DNA of 64,000 bases from Entoloma clypeatum (GCA_963565915.1 OY751494.1:2046001-2110000); one strand, 5' to 3'; shown: positions 1 through 9,574, counted from the first letter of the stretch. The notes: generated by a model not told the origin, from the letters alone. Numbers and translations: made by a program.

Positions 1-1
1 C

Positions 2-2241
2 CAGACAGGACATAACACAGGAGCATGCCCTGTGAACAGCATATGCCATGCATGTTTGCCAATACCAAACAGTGTCTCTGAGTCCTTCCAGTCACTGGTT
101 GACTGCTCAATCAACATAAAGCCTCATACAAACTGGAAATATCTGACATATGTCCAGCTTACCAATATGGCAAGAAAGGCTGTTGCGGAGAAGCACATTC
201 ACTGTCTCAAAATTATTACTCTACGGCAACAAGTAGTCCGGCTGCAAGCAAGAGTCAGCAACTACCAGCGGTTAACAATGGTAATCGCAACACACAACAT
301 CACATGTTACCTGGCATCTGGCATATCATTGCTGGGCTATTACATTAGGGTGCGAGTGCTGCATATATTACAAAACAGCTGGAGAGGGCTGCTGGAACTG
401 TCTACGCAGATTCCGAGGGCAACTGGAGTGAACGGGAGCTTGATCTTGCTTATCTCGCAAAGGCTCTTGGAGGCACAACTCTTCTTGACGCTCTGTCAAA
501 AGCAGAGGGTTATCCTTCTGACTGTACTTTGTGTCGCTATCGCAAGCCTAGCCATCTTGTGGCATCCATCAAGACTCCCATTCCCGAGGAGATAGAACAA
601 AACATTCTTACATTTTTGGGACCAGAAGGGAAACCGCCACCAAAAATTCTGGCTGGTGTACAGCTGATGGTAGATGATATCACACTTGAGGAGTGGGTCG
701 ACTGGGATTCACAGCGCAATTGCATCCTGGGCCTTTGTCGTGAACACACTGCGGAGGTGGAGATGACAATTAATACTTACAGCAACATTGAAAACATAGA
801 ACAGGCCATATTCGCAGATCACAAGTGTCACCATGGCAAGGAAGCTACCGTGGTGGCAATTGCGCCGGTTGCAGATTCCAAACATTACTACCCCATCCCT
901 CTTGCGATAACAGCCACATGCAAAGCGGAGAAGGAAAAAGAACTAGCAAAGTGGATCAACCTGGTCATGGACATTTACCGAAAACATCCCTGTGGCGAGA
1001 AGCATTTTGGTCCAATCATATCTCTTGCAAGCGATGGAGCCTCATCCTTTCAATTGGCCAGGTTCTCACTCTTCATGAACGAGGATCTTAGCTCTGATCT
1101 TAACAAAATTCTTGGTAACCTACCGGGTCTAATTTGCCAGACTGGCAAACATGGAACGGTCGGCACCTGCAACTTCAGACATGTTGTTAAACGGTTCGCG
1201 ACACTTCTTAGAAGCCTTCTTGGCATACAGATTGGCCGTGTCACCATTTTCCCTGAACACATTAAACAACATCTCCGTGATCTGCTCAAAATGACAGATA
1301 GTGAGGTTATGCAGCTCATGGACCCAGCAGATAAGCAAAATGTACCGAAAGTGGTCCAATTAATTCAGGCCTTGGCCTCACTCAAGGATCAACCACGTTC
1401 TGGGGTCCCAGATGGTCAGCGAGAGACCATTGAGTTCCTGGCGAAGATTCTGGAATTTTTCGTCAAACCTTTCGTTGATGTCGAGATGAGTTTGAGCAAG
1501 CAAATTGAATCCCTAGCAACATATGCACATCTAGCTGCAGCAATGCATCTTAAACACGGCAATGCTTGTCTCACTGGAGCTATATATGCCGATTCTCAGG
1601 CCATCGTCAAGAACATTGTGCAGACAGTTGCCCGACTCCAGCGAGTTGCCATGGGCAAGAAACTCGACTACTTCATTGCCCATGATGGTACCGATCATCT
1701 CAAAAATCTCTTCTCTAGCACTCGAACTCTGGACCACAATCGAAATTTTAGCCTTCAACAGCTGGAACAGAAGATTAGCATTGCGACAGAGATCAACAGG
1801 ATCTTTGAATGTCATCCTGACCTTCATCATGGACATTGTCGGCGCAATCTAGCTGGTGCTGCTGGCGTTGATCGGGTAAATCCTGCTTCATGGCGTGCAT
1901 CACTAAATGTCCAAGATGTCGATCTTGCTTTGCAATGGGGAAACGGATGTATAGAAGCCAACAGATTGCTCAAAAAGTACCTTGGGGATGGAGAACAAGT
2001 CAAATTTGAAATCCACTTTCCCTATGGATCGAAATATGATTTTTTGCGACCATCTGGGGAAGCATATGTTGGGTCAAGCTTCACCACCGAAGACGCACAG
2101 TTGGAGGAACTCGACTCACCACCCAGTGACAGCCTACAACCAGAACACCAAACACAGACAGAGAATGATAATCTCGAGGCACCCGAAGCCAGTGATGATG
2201 ATCCTGATTGAGGGGCAACAAACCTTGACTTTGACCATGTT
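2..2241 (+). pseudogene. Left half of a large repeat-family protein gene, split by element B
   Basis: The left part of a multi-exon gene whose right part lies at 15018-16448. The frame is open from the window edge (a CxxC pair near 45-55), shifts around 300-320, has an in-frame TAG at 346-348, then runs open to a TGA at 2209-2211 in a context where CGA (Arg) would continue the frame to the insertion site at 2241. The main block (about 560 codons from 529) has the pattern VDDITLEEWVDWD, LGLCREH, then SDGASSFQ and HVVKRF, which I recall from expanded agaricomycete families of unknown function; a transposase or RNase H-like origin is possible but not shown. The C-terminal end is acidic. Broken by frameshift, stops and the retrotransposon, so called a pseudogene. 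Family assignment is from memory. Confidence 0.6.
2237..2241. repeat. Target site duplication of element B, left copy (ATGTT)
   Basis: ATGTT directly precedes the TGTTACGGAC start of the element B 5' LTR. The same five bases follow its 3' LTR at 15013-15017. This fits the 5-bp staggered cut of Ty3-type integrases. Confidence 0.9.
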
Positions 2242-2505
2242 TGTTACGGACTTACCGGTTTGTATGCTACGCACTTTTCCCTTGCATCGTACCTTCATTA
2301 TTTCTTTGACTCATCGGACCGCTTATTCATTTACCTTTACTCTACCATTCTCCTTTAGTATACTTCGCTCCCGCGCTGACTCACGCTCCGCAGTAGGGAT
2401 TACTCAGTCCGCAGTCATCTGACTCACTTCGCACTGCCTTTCTGCAGTTACTGACTCATCCGCACTGCCTTCTGCAGCTACTGACTCACTCGCTACCGCT
2501 CATAG
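2242..2505 (+). repeat. Element B 5' LTR, first part (U3)
   Basis: Matches 14625-14888 of the 3' LTR, with eight differences, all CpG against TpG or CpA. The right part holds imperfect direct repeats of a unit with ACTGCCTTCTGCAG and TACTGACTCA. Element A interrupts the LTR at CATAG (2501-2505). Confidence 0.93.
2501..2505. repeat. Target site duplication of element A, left copy (CATAG)
   Basis: CATAG precedes the element A 5' LTR and is repeated at 8655-8659 after its 3' LTR. The uninterrupted 3' LTR of B has a single CGTAG at this position, so the G-to-A change preceded the insertion of A. Confidence 0.92.
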
Positions 2506-2793
2506 TGTTATGATCGTATTTTCACTTTTCACTTTATCTTATCTTATCTCGATCTTATCTTATCTACATCATATCGCACATGAGGACATCTTATCATTAT
2601 CACGCAGCATGACGCTGCCACAACGCAGCCTCATGGAATTTACATATATAAGTAGAGTACTTTCACTTGTATTCGATAGCTTGTTCTCTTGAGATTCCCG
2701 CTGGGTCTCTGGGCAATTCAGTTCACTTCACATTTTCCACTTCGTTCTTAAGTTTGGGCTCGCGACGTCGTTTGACTTAGCGTCGCCTCAACA
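2506..2793 (+). repeat. Element A 5' LTR
   Basis: 288 bp, TG...CA ends, identical by eye to 8367-8654. U3 has a TATCTTATCT-rich repeat stretch at about 2536-2568. A TATATAA box lies at 2645-2651, and the inferred transcript start (beginning of R) is near 2678. Confidence 0.95.
2645..2651 (+). promoter_or_regulatory. TATA box of element A
   Basis: TATATAA lies 33 bp upstream of AGCTTGTTCT (2678-2687), the sequence complementary to the primer site, which fits a transcript starting near 2678. Confidence 0.75.
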
Positions 2794-2795
2794 GA

Positions 2796-2805
2796 AGAAC
2801 AAGCT
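2796..2805 (+). other. Self-priming site of element A (Tf1/sushi-like)
   Basis: AGAACAAGCT begins 2 nt after the 5' LTR end. It is the exact reverse complement of AGCTTGTTCT at 2678-2687, the predicted 5' end of the genomic RNA. In the Tf1/sushi group a folded 5' end of the transcript primes minus-strand synthesis instead of a tRNA; the same layout is seen here. I did not recognise a tRNA-complementary primer site. Confidence 0.75.
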
Positions 2806-3349
2806 CTTATCATCATCGCCCGCCCAAACACACACACTTCCCACATCACCATCACTATCCCCGCCGTTTCGTGCTTTTGCGTTAAAAGTCACACCTCGCC
2901 ATTACACGCGGACCCTAGCGTTAAGGGGGACCTCCCGGACTTCAGGGATAAGAAGAGAAACGCTTGGTGCACCCACTATAACTAGCGTTGCCGTTCGAGA
3001 CACACAGGGAAACGTTGAGCCCGTCCCGTGTCGAGGTGACCAAAGGCCGACGCAACTGACCTTCGGGAAAGCTGCTGGCGCGTGTGGCGACTTGGAAAAG
3101 AAGGTCGCGCACGTTTAGTTCTCAAAAGGTGTTCCAACCCCCGATCTTTTCCCGGATTCGACAGAACCAGCGCGCGTAGGGGTGTTGACCGCGTGGTTTT
3201 CATTTTTCCCAGATCTTCCTTCATTCGGGCATTTCGGCTGCCTGGGTAAACAGATCGTTCTTTGGGTTTTCTTTTTTTAGGTTTTCTTTTTCGCTTAAGT
3301 AGCAGAACAGGGTCGCGCGCCCGCTACAAAGCACTATTGCTCACACAAC
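2806..3349 (+). other. Element A 5' leader, no gene seen
   Basis: About 540 nt between the priming site and the gag start. No convincing ORF is present; it presumably serves as leader and packaging region. T-rich runs occur at about 3258-3290. Confidence 0.6.
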
Positions 3350-4438
3350 ATGGCCGACAACAACGACGACGAGTTCGACAATCCCCTTCCCAATCCCCCT
3401 CTCCCTCCTCCCGCTCATAATCCCGCCGCCCCGCGTCCCAATGGAAGACGACTAGAAATCGCTGCAGACCCCGGCAGGTACAATGGGGCCAAGGCAACGT
3501 TCGGAGTATGGTGGACAAAGATGCTGGCATGGATCAGGGTCAATCGGGACCTGTTCCAAGGACAGGAAGAAATTTGCATTGCAGTATGGTCTCGCCTGGA
3601 AGGCGCTACCGCCGGCACCTATGGGGAAACACGCTTGAGGCAGTGCATGGAATCAGAACAATGGCCCACGTTCCAGCAATTAATGAGAGAGGTGACATCA
3701 AGATTCCAATCAGCAACAGAAATAGAATGGGCACGTGCCAAAATCGAAACCTTTAAACAAGGAAACATGCGGGTGGACGATTTTATTACACAATTTGGAA
3801 CGTTGGTCATCAAAGGCCAAATTGAGGAAATGCATGGGATATCTCTGCTAGAAAGGAACACCAAGGATTCAATCATACAACAAATGTTCCAGCAGGGAAG
3901 ACGACAGACCACCGTGCAAGACACGTGTGAGGAAATTTTAGCAATCGGAAGAGCAGAGGAAACTTACGCGGCAAGACCGGGCATGAGGACCGGCAACAAT
4001 TTTGGACAGCAGAGAACCGGTTGGGGCAATCGGCCCGCAAACCAACAGAATCAGCAGCGACCATTTGGACAACAACAGAACGGGGGGTACCGAGCCCTGC
4101 AGCAAAACGGACAGCAAGGTCAGGGACGCCGAGATCCCAATGCTATGGAGGTTGATAGAAACCAGCGCCGAGCGCCTGGTAATTGTTACAATTGCGGAGG
4201 ACAGGGGCATTTCGCCCGGGAATGCAGACAGCCACAACGCAAGGTGCGAGCGGCTGTGATTGAACAAATCGACGAACATGAGGAAGAAGAAATCTTACGA
4301 CAAATCACGGCAAGGCGTCAAGCACGACAAGCTGCAAATGGACCAAGGGGTGTGATTGGCGCGCCTGCGCCGAATCCCAATGGTCAGAACAATAGACAAG
4401 CTGCTGGGCAGCAGGGTTTTGTGAACGTCAACCAGTAA
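3350..4438 (+). CDS. gag: Element A Gag (capsid/nucleocapsid polyprotein)
   Basis: A 362-residue structural protein that would form the virus-like particle and bind the element RNA. An acidic, Pro-rich N-terminus is followed by the retrotransposon gag core (GVWWTKMLAWIRVNRDLFQG near residue 45 and a helical block to about 200), then a Gln-rich linker and one CCHC zinc knuckle (CYNCGGQGHFAREC, near residue 280). The ATG at 3350 follows a long leader and no upstream in-frame start fits better. The last codons contain a G GGT TTT heptamer that could shift ribosomes into the pol frame. The frame is intact. Confidence 0.9.
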   Translation: MADNNDDEFDNPLPNPPLPPPAHNPAAPRPNGRRLEIAADPGRYNGAKATFGVWWTKMLAWIRVNRDLFQGQEEICIAVWSRLEGATAGTYGETRLRQCMESEQWPTFQQLMREVTSRFQSATEIEWARAKIETFKQGNMRVDDFITQFGTLVIKGQIEEMHGISLLERNTKDSIIQQMFQQGRRQTTVQDTCEEILAIGRAEETYAARPGMRTGNNFGQQRTGWGNRPANQQNQQRPFGQQQNGGYRALQQNGQQGQGRRDPNAMEVDRNQRRAPGNCYNCGGQGHFARECRQPQRKVRAAVIEQIDEHEEEEILRQITARRQARQAANGPRGVIGAPAPNPNGQNNRQAAGQQGFVNVNQ

Positions 4439-7400
4439 ATCCCCCGCTGGCTCTGACAAATCGATATGAATGTTTGCCTATAGACTCTTACGTACATAAG
4501 GACATTGTAAAATCTTGGTTTCAGAAACTTACGGATGCTGCAGTTACGTACAATAAAATACTATTAGATAAACCTAGTAGGAAAGAAAAACCAAAAAAAG
4601 ATGAATCGGACCTAGATACACTTGTAAACTATATCATTGGGGAGCCCTCAGAAACGAGGCTTGGTTCGTCCCCTACGGATGAATGCTTAATTCCCTGTGA
4701 CAAAGAATCAGATAATTTAACTAGGCAAACGGACTCTATGGGGGAACCATCTTTTATTCGATCCGCTTCTCTGGAAAAGGAGCTTATGATGAAAATCACG
4801 CTGGAAACGTTGCAGGACAAACGCACATTTGATGTTGAAGCATTATTAGACTCAGGGGCGACAGGGATGTTCATAGATCTGGACTTCGCCAAAAGGAACA
4901 ACATTAAATTAAGGGAACTACCTTTCCCCATTCGGGTCTACAATGTTGATGGCACGCTTAACCAAGGAGGTTCGATCACGCATGAAGCAGTCATGGCTAT
5001 GCGGTATAAAGGACATGTGGAGATAGCCGTGTTTGAGGCATGCAACCTAGGGAAAGCTAAAATTATTGTTGGACATACCTGGCTGAAACGCCATAATCCA
5101 GAAATCGATTGGGAAAAGGCGGAAATTAAACTATCAAGATGTCCAGAAGAATGTGGCATGCGTCGAACACGTTATTTAAATAAAACTGCAAGAACCAGAT
5201 GGGGCGGAAGAATGGAAGAAGTAGTAGAAGGAAATGAGGAAGAAATGGAGGAGGAAGTAATCCACACGCTCAGGGCAGCCAAAGGAGAACCCTCAGATGA
5301 AGTACCGGCAGAACAGGTTGTCCCCCGGAAATATTACAAATATTTATCAGTCTTTGAAAAGAAAGCATCGGAGAGATTACCAGTCAGGAAACCATGGGAC
5401 CACGCTATAGACTTAAAACCGGATTTCGTACCAAAAAAGGCCAAAGTCTATCCCCTGTCACCGGATGAAAGGAAAGAAGTATCCGAATTTGTAAACGATC
5501 AATTACGCAAAGGATATATTCGACCTACCAAGTCACCACAAACTTCGCCAGTATTCTTTATACCCAAAAAAGACGGAAAGAAACGAATGGTACAGGATTA
5601 CCGACACATTAACAGCTGGACCGTTCGCAATAATTATCCACTCCCGTTGATTCCGGAATTGATCGATAAATTAAAGGGAAAGAAAAGGTTTACCAAAATG
5701 GACCTCAGATGGGGGTATAACAATGTACGCATCAAAGAAGGAGACGAGTGGAAAGCGGCATTCACAACCCCAGATGGAGCTTTCGAACCAACAGTTATGT
5801 TCTTCGGATTAAATAATTCCCCAAGCACGTTTCAAACTATGATGAACGACATATTTAGAGACTTGATTGATCAAGGAGACGTAGTTATCTATATCGATGA
5901 TATATTGGTAGCAACTGAAGGAGAAAAAGGACACAGTGAAATTGTGGAGGAAATTCTAAAAAGATTACGAGAAAACGACTTATTCTTAAAACCAGGAAAA
6001 TGTTTCTTTGACCGAGACGAAATAGAGTTCTTAGGGTTAATTATTGGGAAAGACGGAATTCGAATGGATCCTTCAAAAGTAGACGCCATCAAACAATGGC
6101 CGAAACCAACAAAAGTCAAAGAAGTCCAGTCGTTTCTAGGATTGGCCAATTTCTATCGAAGATTTGTCAAGGACTTCTCTAAAGTGGCAGGGCCACTACA
6201 TAAATTAACAAGGAAAGAAACAATCTGGAATTGGAAAGAGGAACAGGAGGAAGCATTTGATATGCTAAAGAAATTATTTACGAAGGCACCTATATTAGTA
6301 TCTCCCGATCCGGATCGGAAGTTGAGAGTAGAATCAGACGCATCGGACTTTGCTACAGGAGCAATTCTATCTATGGAATGCGAGGATGAGAAATGGAGGC
6401 CATGTGCCTTTCTATCTAAAGGATTAAATGATGTGGAACGAAATTATGACGTACACGATAAAGAAATGCTGGGCATAATTCGAGCGCTGGAAGCATGGAG
6501 ACACCACCTTGAAGGAGCCAAACATGAGGTCGAGATCTGGACCGATCATAAAAACCTCGAATACTTCATGCAGGGACGAAAGCTTAATCGCAGACAAGCA
6601 CGCTGGGCGTTGTATCTAACACGCTTCAACTTTAAATTAATACACAAAGCTGGCACCTCAATGGGAAAGGCGGACGCTCTTTCGAGAAGGGTCGATCATA
6701 GAAAGGGGGTGGAAAATGACAACGAAGACGTAACATTATTAAAACCGGAATACTTCCACTTGCGAGCAATGGATCGAGGTCACATACTTATTGATGGAGA
6801 AGAAAGTAAACTATTAAAACGCATCAGGGATGCCAAAGAGTTTGACGAACAAGTGTTGAAAGCAGTGGAAGAGTTAAAGAAAACAAATACCAAAACATTG
6901 CGCGCAGATGAATGGCATGAAGAGCAGGGACTCTGGTTACATAGAGGAAAGGTTTATGTTCCGAAAAGTCAGGAACTCAGGGAGGAAATAATTAAATTAC
7001 ACCACGACAACCCAGTTGCAGGACACCCAGGGCAGTGGAAGACCCTGGAATTGGTTACACGAAATTATTGGTGGCCTAGTATTACAAACATGGTCAAAGC
7101 ATACGTCGAGGGCTGCGACAGATGTCAACGATCAAAAAACGTGCCTCAACCGCTAGCCGGTAAATTAAAAGCAAACACGGAACATGCAGGACCATGGAAA
7201 CATGTTACAGCAGATTTTATCATAGGACTCCCAGAAGCTCAGGGGTACAACGCAGTATTAGTCGTGGCTTGCAGATCAACAAAGCAATCACACTTTATCA
7301 AAACACGCGATGAAGTCTCAGCAGAAGGATTAGCTAAACTATATCGGGACGAAGTCTGGAAACTTCATGGATTGCCAGAATCATTAACGTCAGATCGAGG

Positions 7401-8355
7401 ACCACAATTTGCGGCAATATTTATGAAGGAACTAAATAAAATATTGGGGATCACAACTAAATTATCAACGGCGTATCATCCGCAAACAGACGGACAGACG
7501 GAACGCATCAACCAGGAGTTGGAACAATATCTAAGATCATTTATTTCCCATCGGCAAACAGATTGGCCCGAATGGATGGCAACCGCGGAGTTCGCCTATA
7601 ATAATAAAATTCACACGGCAACTCAGTTTTCGCCGTTCTTTGTAAATTATGGGTTTAACCCTAGGATGGGCGTAGAACCTCGGAGGGCAGAAAAGTCAGA
7701 ACCGGCAAAAGAATTCGCAGAGCGAATGAAGAAGATTCATGAGGAGGCGGAAGCGGCGCTAGTAAAAGCACGAGAAGAGATGGAACGGTATGCGAACCTG
7801 AAACGGGGTGATGCACCAGTTTACCAAGTTGGCGACAAAGTTTGGTTATCGACTAAAGACCTGAAGTTGAACCGACCCTTAAAGAAACTTGCCGAACGAT
7901 GGATTGGACCCTATACCGTAACCAAAATCATTTCGTCACACGCCGTAGAACTTAAATTACCGAAAACCTGGAAAATCCACCCGGTCATCAATGTATCACG
8001 AGTCCGATTATTTAAGGAACCACTATTTATGTCACAAAGGGTGCAGGCACCAAACCCGATAGTTATCAATGGCGAAGAGGAGTACGATGTCGCAAAAGTT
8101 ATTGACTCAAGGTTGAAGAGAGGAAAACTGGAATATTTAGTGCAATGGGAGGGTCTGACTCAGGACCACAACACGTGGGAACCCGAGGATCACCTAGAAC
8201 ATGCCAAGGAAGCGGTGGAGGACTTCTTTAAATTAAACCCGAATGCACCTCGGCGCTTACGCGCAAACATCTTTGAAGGATTGGAATTTAAACCATATGA
8301 AAATTTCACGAACACCCCGGACGACATCATATCTCGCCTGGAAGTCGAGATCTAG
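4396..8355 (+). CDS. pol: Element A Pol (protease, RT, RNase H, integrase, chromodomain)
   Basis: The frame is open from 4396, overlapping the end of gag in the -1 frame; no good ATG opens it, so expression by frameshifting is likely. Counting from 4474 (1293 residues): aspartic protease DSGA near 126; reverse transcriptase with YIDD near 472; RNase H with ESDAS near 620 and a DALSRR end; integrase zinc motif H...H...CDRC at about 840-885; catalytic core D near 913, D in SDRGPQF near 975 and E near 1010; C-terminal chromodomain at about 1203-1255 (YLVQWEG, NTWEP). Complete and uninterrupted. The chromodomain is known in the family to steer integration toward marked chromatin. Confidence 0.93.
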   Translation, partial: TSCWAAGFCERQPVNPPLALTNRYECLPIDSYVHKDIVKSWFQKLTDAAVTYNKILLDKPSRKEKPKKDESDLDTLVNYIIGEPSETRLGSSPTDECLIPCDKESDNLTRQTDSMGEPSFIRSASLEKELMMKITLETLQDKRTFDVEALLDSGATGMFIDLDFAKRNNIKLRELPFPIRVYNVDGTLNQGGSITHEAVMAMRYKGHVEIAVFEACNLGKAKIIVGHTWLKRHNPEIDWEKAEIKLSRCPEECGMRRTRYLNKTARTRWGGRMEEVVEGNEEEMEEEVIHTLRAAKGEPSDEVPAEQVVPRKYYKYLSVFEKKASERLPVRKPWDHAIDLKPDFVPKKAKVYPLSPDERKEVSEFVNDQLRKGYIRPTKSPQTSPVFFIPKKDGKKRMVQDYRHINSWTVRNNYPLPLIPELIDKLKGKKRFTKMDLRWGYNNVRIKEGDEWKAAFTTPDGAFEPTVMFFGLNNSPSTFQTMMNDIFRDLIDQGDVVIYIDDILVATEGEKGHSEIVEEILKRLRENDLFLKPGKCFFDRDEIEFLGLIIGKDGIRMDPSKVDAIKQWPKPTKVKEVQSFLGLANFYRRFVKDFSKVAGPLHKLTRKETIWNWKEEQEEAFDMLKKLFTKAPILVSPDPDRKLRVESDASDFATGAILSMECEDEKWRPCAFLSKGLNDVERNYDVHDKEMLGIIRALEAWRHHLEGAKHEVEIWTDHKNLEYFMQGRKLNRRQARWALYLTRFNFKLIHKAGTSMGKADALSRRVDHRKGVENDNEDVTLLKPEYFHLRAMDRGHILIDGEESKLLKRIRDAKEFDEQVLKAVEELKKTNTKTLRADEWHEEQGLWLHRGKVYVPKSQELREEIIKLHHDNPVAGHPGQWKTLELVTRNYWWPSITNMVKAYVEGCDRCQRSKNVPQPLAGKLKANTEHAGPWKHVTADFIIGLPEAQGYNAVLVVACRSTKQSHFIKTRDEVSAEGLAKLYRDEVWKLHGLPESLTSDRGPQFAAIFMKELNKILGITTKLSTAYHPQTDGQTERINQELEQYLRSFISHRQTDWPEWMATAEFAYNNKIHTATQFSPFFVNYGFNPRMGVEPRRAEKSEPAKEFAERMKKIHEEAEAALVKAREEMERYANLKRGDAPVYQVGDKVWLSTKDLKLNRPLKKLAERWIGPYTVTKIISSHAVELKLPKTWKIHPVINVSRVRLFKEPLFMSQRVQAPNPIVINGEEEYDVAKVIDSRLKRGKLEYLVQWEGLTQDHNTWEPEDHLEHAKEAVEDFFKLNPNAPRRLRANIFEGLEFKPYENFTNTPDDIISRLEVEI
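4414..4420 (+). promoter_or_regulatory. Candidate -1 ribosomal frameshift heptamer GGGTTTT
   Basis: In the gag frame the bases read G GGT TTT, the X XXY YYZ pattern of -1 slippery sites. It lies inside the 43-nt window where gag and the -1 pol frame are both open (4396-4438). Six codons and the gag stop follow it. Confidence 0.65.
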
Positions 8356-8366
8356 AAAGGGGGTAA
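8356..8366 (+). other. Element A polypurine tract
   Basis: AAAGGGGGTAA lies directly before the 3' LTR, the expected place for the plus-strand primer. Confidence 0.8.
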
Positions 8367-8654
8367 TGTTATGATCGTATTTTCACTTTTCACTTTATCT
8401 TATCTTATCTCGATCTTATCTTATCTACATCATATCGCACATGAGGACATCTTATCATTATCACGCAGCATGACGCTGCCACAACGCAGCCTCATGGAAT
8501 TTACATATATAAGTAGAGTACTTTCACTTGTATTCGATAGCTTGTTCTCTTGAGATTCCCGCTGGGTCTCTGGGCAATTCAGTTCACTTCACATTTTCCA
8601 CTTCGTTCTTAAGTTTGGGCTCGCGACGTCGTTTGACTTAGCGTCGCCTCAACA
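8367..8654 (+). repeat. Element A 3' LTR
   Basis: 288 bp, identical by eye to the 5' LTR at 2506-2793. It is followed by CATAG (8655-8659), the right target duplication. Confidence 0.95.
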
Positions 8655-8783
8655 CATAGCCAGTACTATATAAACCCCATGTACCATAGCTACATTCCTT
8701 AGATTTAGCAATCACTTTGCTCTTCGCCTTTCCACTTCCTGCATACTCTGCCCGAACCTTGGAACGGTTTGTTAAGCATAACA
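8655..8783 (+). repeat. Element A right target duplication plus element B 5' LTR, second part
   Basis: CATAG (8655-8659) is the right duplication of element A. Positions 8660-8783 match 14889-15012 of the B 3' LTR with one difference (CGG against TGG). The segment holds the TATA box TATATAA (8667-8673) and AGATTTAGCAA (8701-8711), the predicted transcript 5' end. Confidence 0.92.
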
Positions 8784-8785
8784 AG

Positions 8786-8796
8786 TTGCTAAATCT
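8786..8796 (+). other. Self-priming site of element B (Tf1/sushi-like)
   Basis: TTGCTAAATCT, 2 nt after the LTR end, is the exact 11-nt reverse complement of AGATTTAGCAA at 8701-8711. That sequence starts 34 bp after the TATA box. The spacing is the same as in element A. Confidence 0.8.
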
Positions 8797-8804
8797 CGTT
8801 AGGT

Positions 8805-9572
8805 TTGCCCAGAGCGAAGAAAGCAACTACCAGACGAGTCAAGACGTCGCGCTTCTTTGAAGACTTCACCAGTAACCCATTCAGCACGCCAGAAGCCCGA
8901 CAGGAGGAGCTAAGTCCTCGGGACAGTATCGATTTTACACTCATCCAGCAGTACATCGAATCGGAGATCCGTCGCATCCTACAGCAGGTGCTTGACGAAG
9001 AACTAGACAACGACAAGCATCGCCCCCACGGCGAGATAGCAGAGAGCATCCATGTTGCTCGGCAACACCAGATCGCGCGTTACAATGCCCGACAGAACGA
9101 ACTCGAAAGCTTTCGCGTTCAAGAAGGACCTCAGACAGGTCGGATCACAGAGATCAGAGAGTTTATCGGTGTCCAGACAACCGTTATCAGAAGATTGATT
9201 AGGACGCTCACATCGAGACGTCCCAGAGCCACATCATCACGTCTTACTCGAAGCAGCAGATCTACGCCCACTTCACCATCGAAGAACAACAAACCGAGTA
9301 CAACCGCTGGGCACGAAACGAGAGACTTGACCCCTTCTCAAGACCAACAGACGCACAGGAACAGAGATTCCTTAGAGATTTACAGAGGAAATACTCTGAA
9401 CGTTTTGCCACCGATTCCGCCGATGAGTCCCCTGACAAATTTATTTTTGACTCCGCGCAGTCAGATATCGAACAGACGCCTAGAACAGGGACTCATTTTC
9501 AATCCTTACCTGTATCCCGAACCCCATCTTCATCCCAACAACCCGACTCCTCTTCTCCTCCGCAGACTCTAA
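8805..9572 (+). CDS. Element B leader open frame (ORF1), unknown
   Basis: A 255-codon open frame between the priming site and gag. It ends with TAA two bases before the gag ATG. It has no ATG near its beginning (the first in-frame ATG is close to the 3' end), so either the start codon was lost by mutation or it is read by some other means. The predicted protein is basic at its start, has a charged helical stretch (RRILQQVLDEELDNDKHR), and an Arg/Ser-rich middle. It resembles neither protease nor RT. It may be an N-terminal Gag extension shifted out of frame. Length alone is the support for coding. Confidence 0.35.
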   Translation: MPRAKKATTRRVKTSRFFEDFTSNPFSTPEARQEELSPRDSIDFTLIQQYIESEIRRILQQVLDEELDNDKHRPHGEIAESIHVARQHQIARYNARQNELESFRVQEGPQTGRITEIREFIGVQTTVIRRLIRTLTSRRPRATSSRLTRSSRSTPTSPSKNNKPSTTAGHETRDLTPSQDQQTHRNRDSLEIYRGNTLNVLPPIPPMSPLTNLFLTPRSQISNRRLEQGLIFNPYLYPEPHLHPNNPTPLLLRRL

Positions 9573-9574
9573 AC

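Larger units (their letters stand above)
2506..8654 (+). mobile_element. Element A: intact, young Ty3/chromovirus LTR retrotransposon nested in element B
   Basis: A 6149-bp element with identical 288-bp LTRs (TGTTAT...CAACA), a perfect 5-bp target duplication, a self-priming site, a 556-nt leader, gag (3350-4438), an overlapping pol frame in -1 relation ending at 8355, and a purine tract AGAAAGGGGG just before the 3' LTR. All enzymatic motifs are present and no premature stop is seen, so it may still be able to transpose. The C-terminal chromodomain places it among the chromoviruses. Identical LTRs imply a recent insertion, later than the CpG decay that B had already suffered at the target site. 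Confidence 0.95.

Noticed and set aside
32..595. A 187-codon frame at the left edge read as its own gene
   Set aside because: Its first half fits the start of the disrupted gene, but after about 310 the family-like reading moves to the other frame (GASAAYI, then LLDALSKAEGYPS), so it is a frameshifted part of the pseudogene.
2510..2692. Identical 60-codon frames in both LTRs of element A (also 8371-8553)
   Set aside because: They lie in the U3/R part of the LTR and are duplicated with it; composition and position give no sign of a protein.
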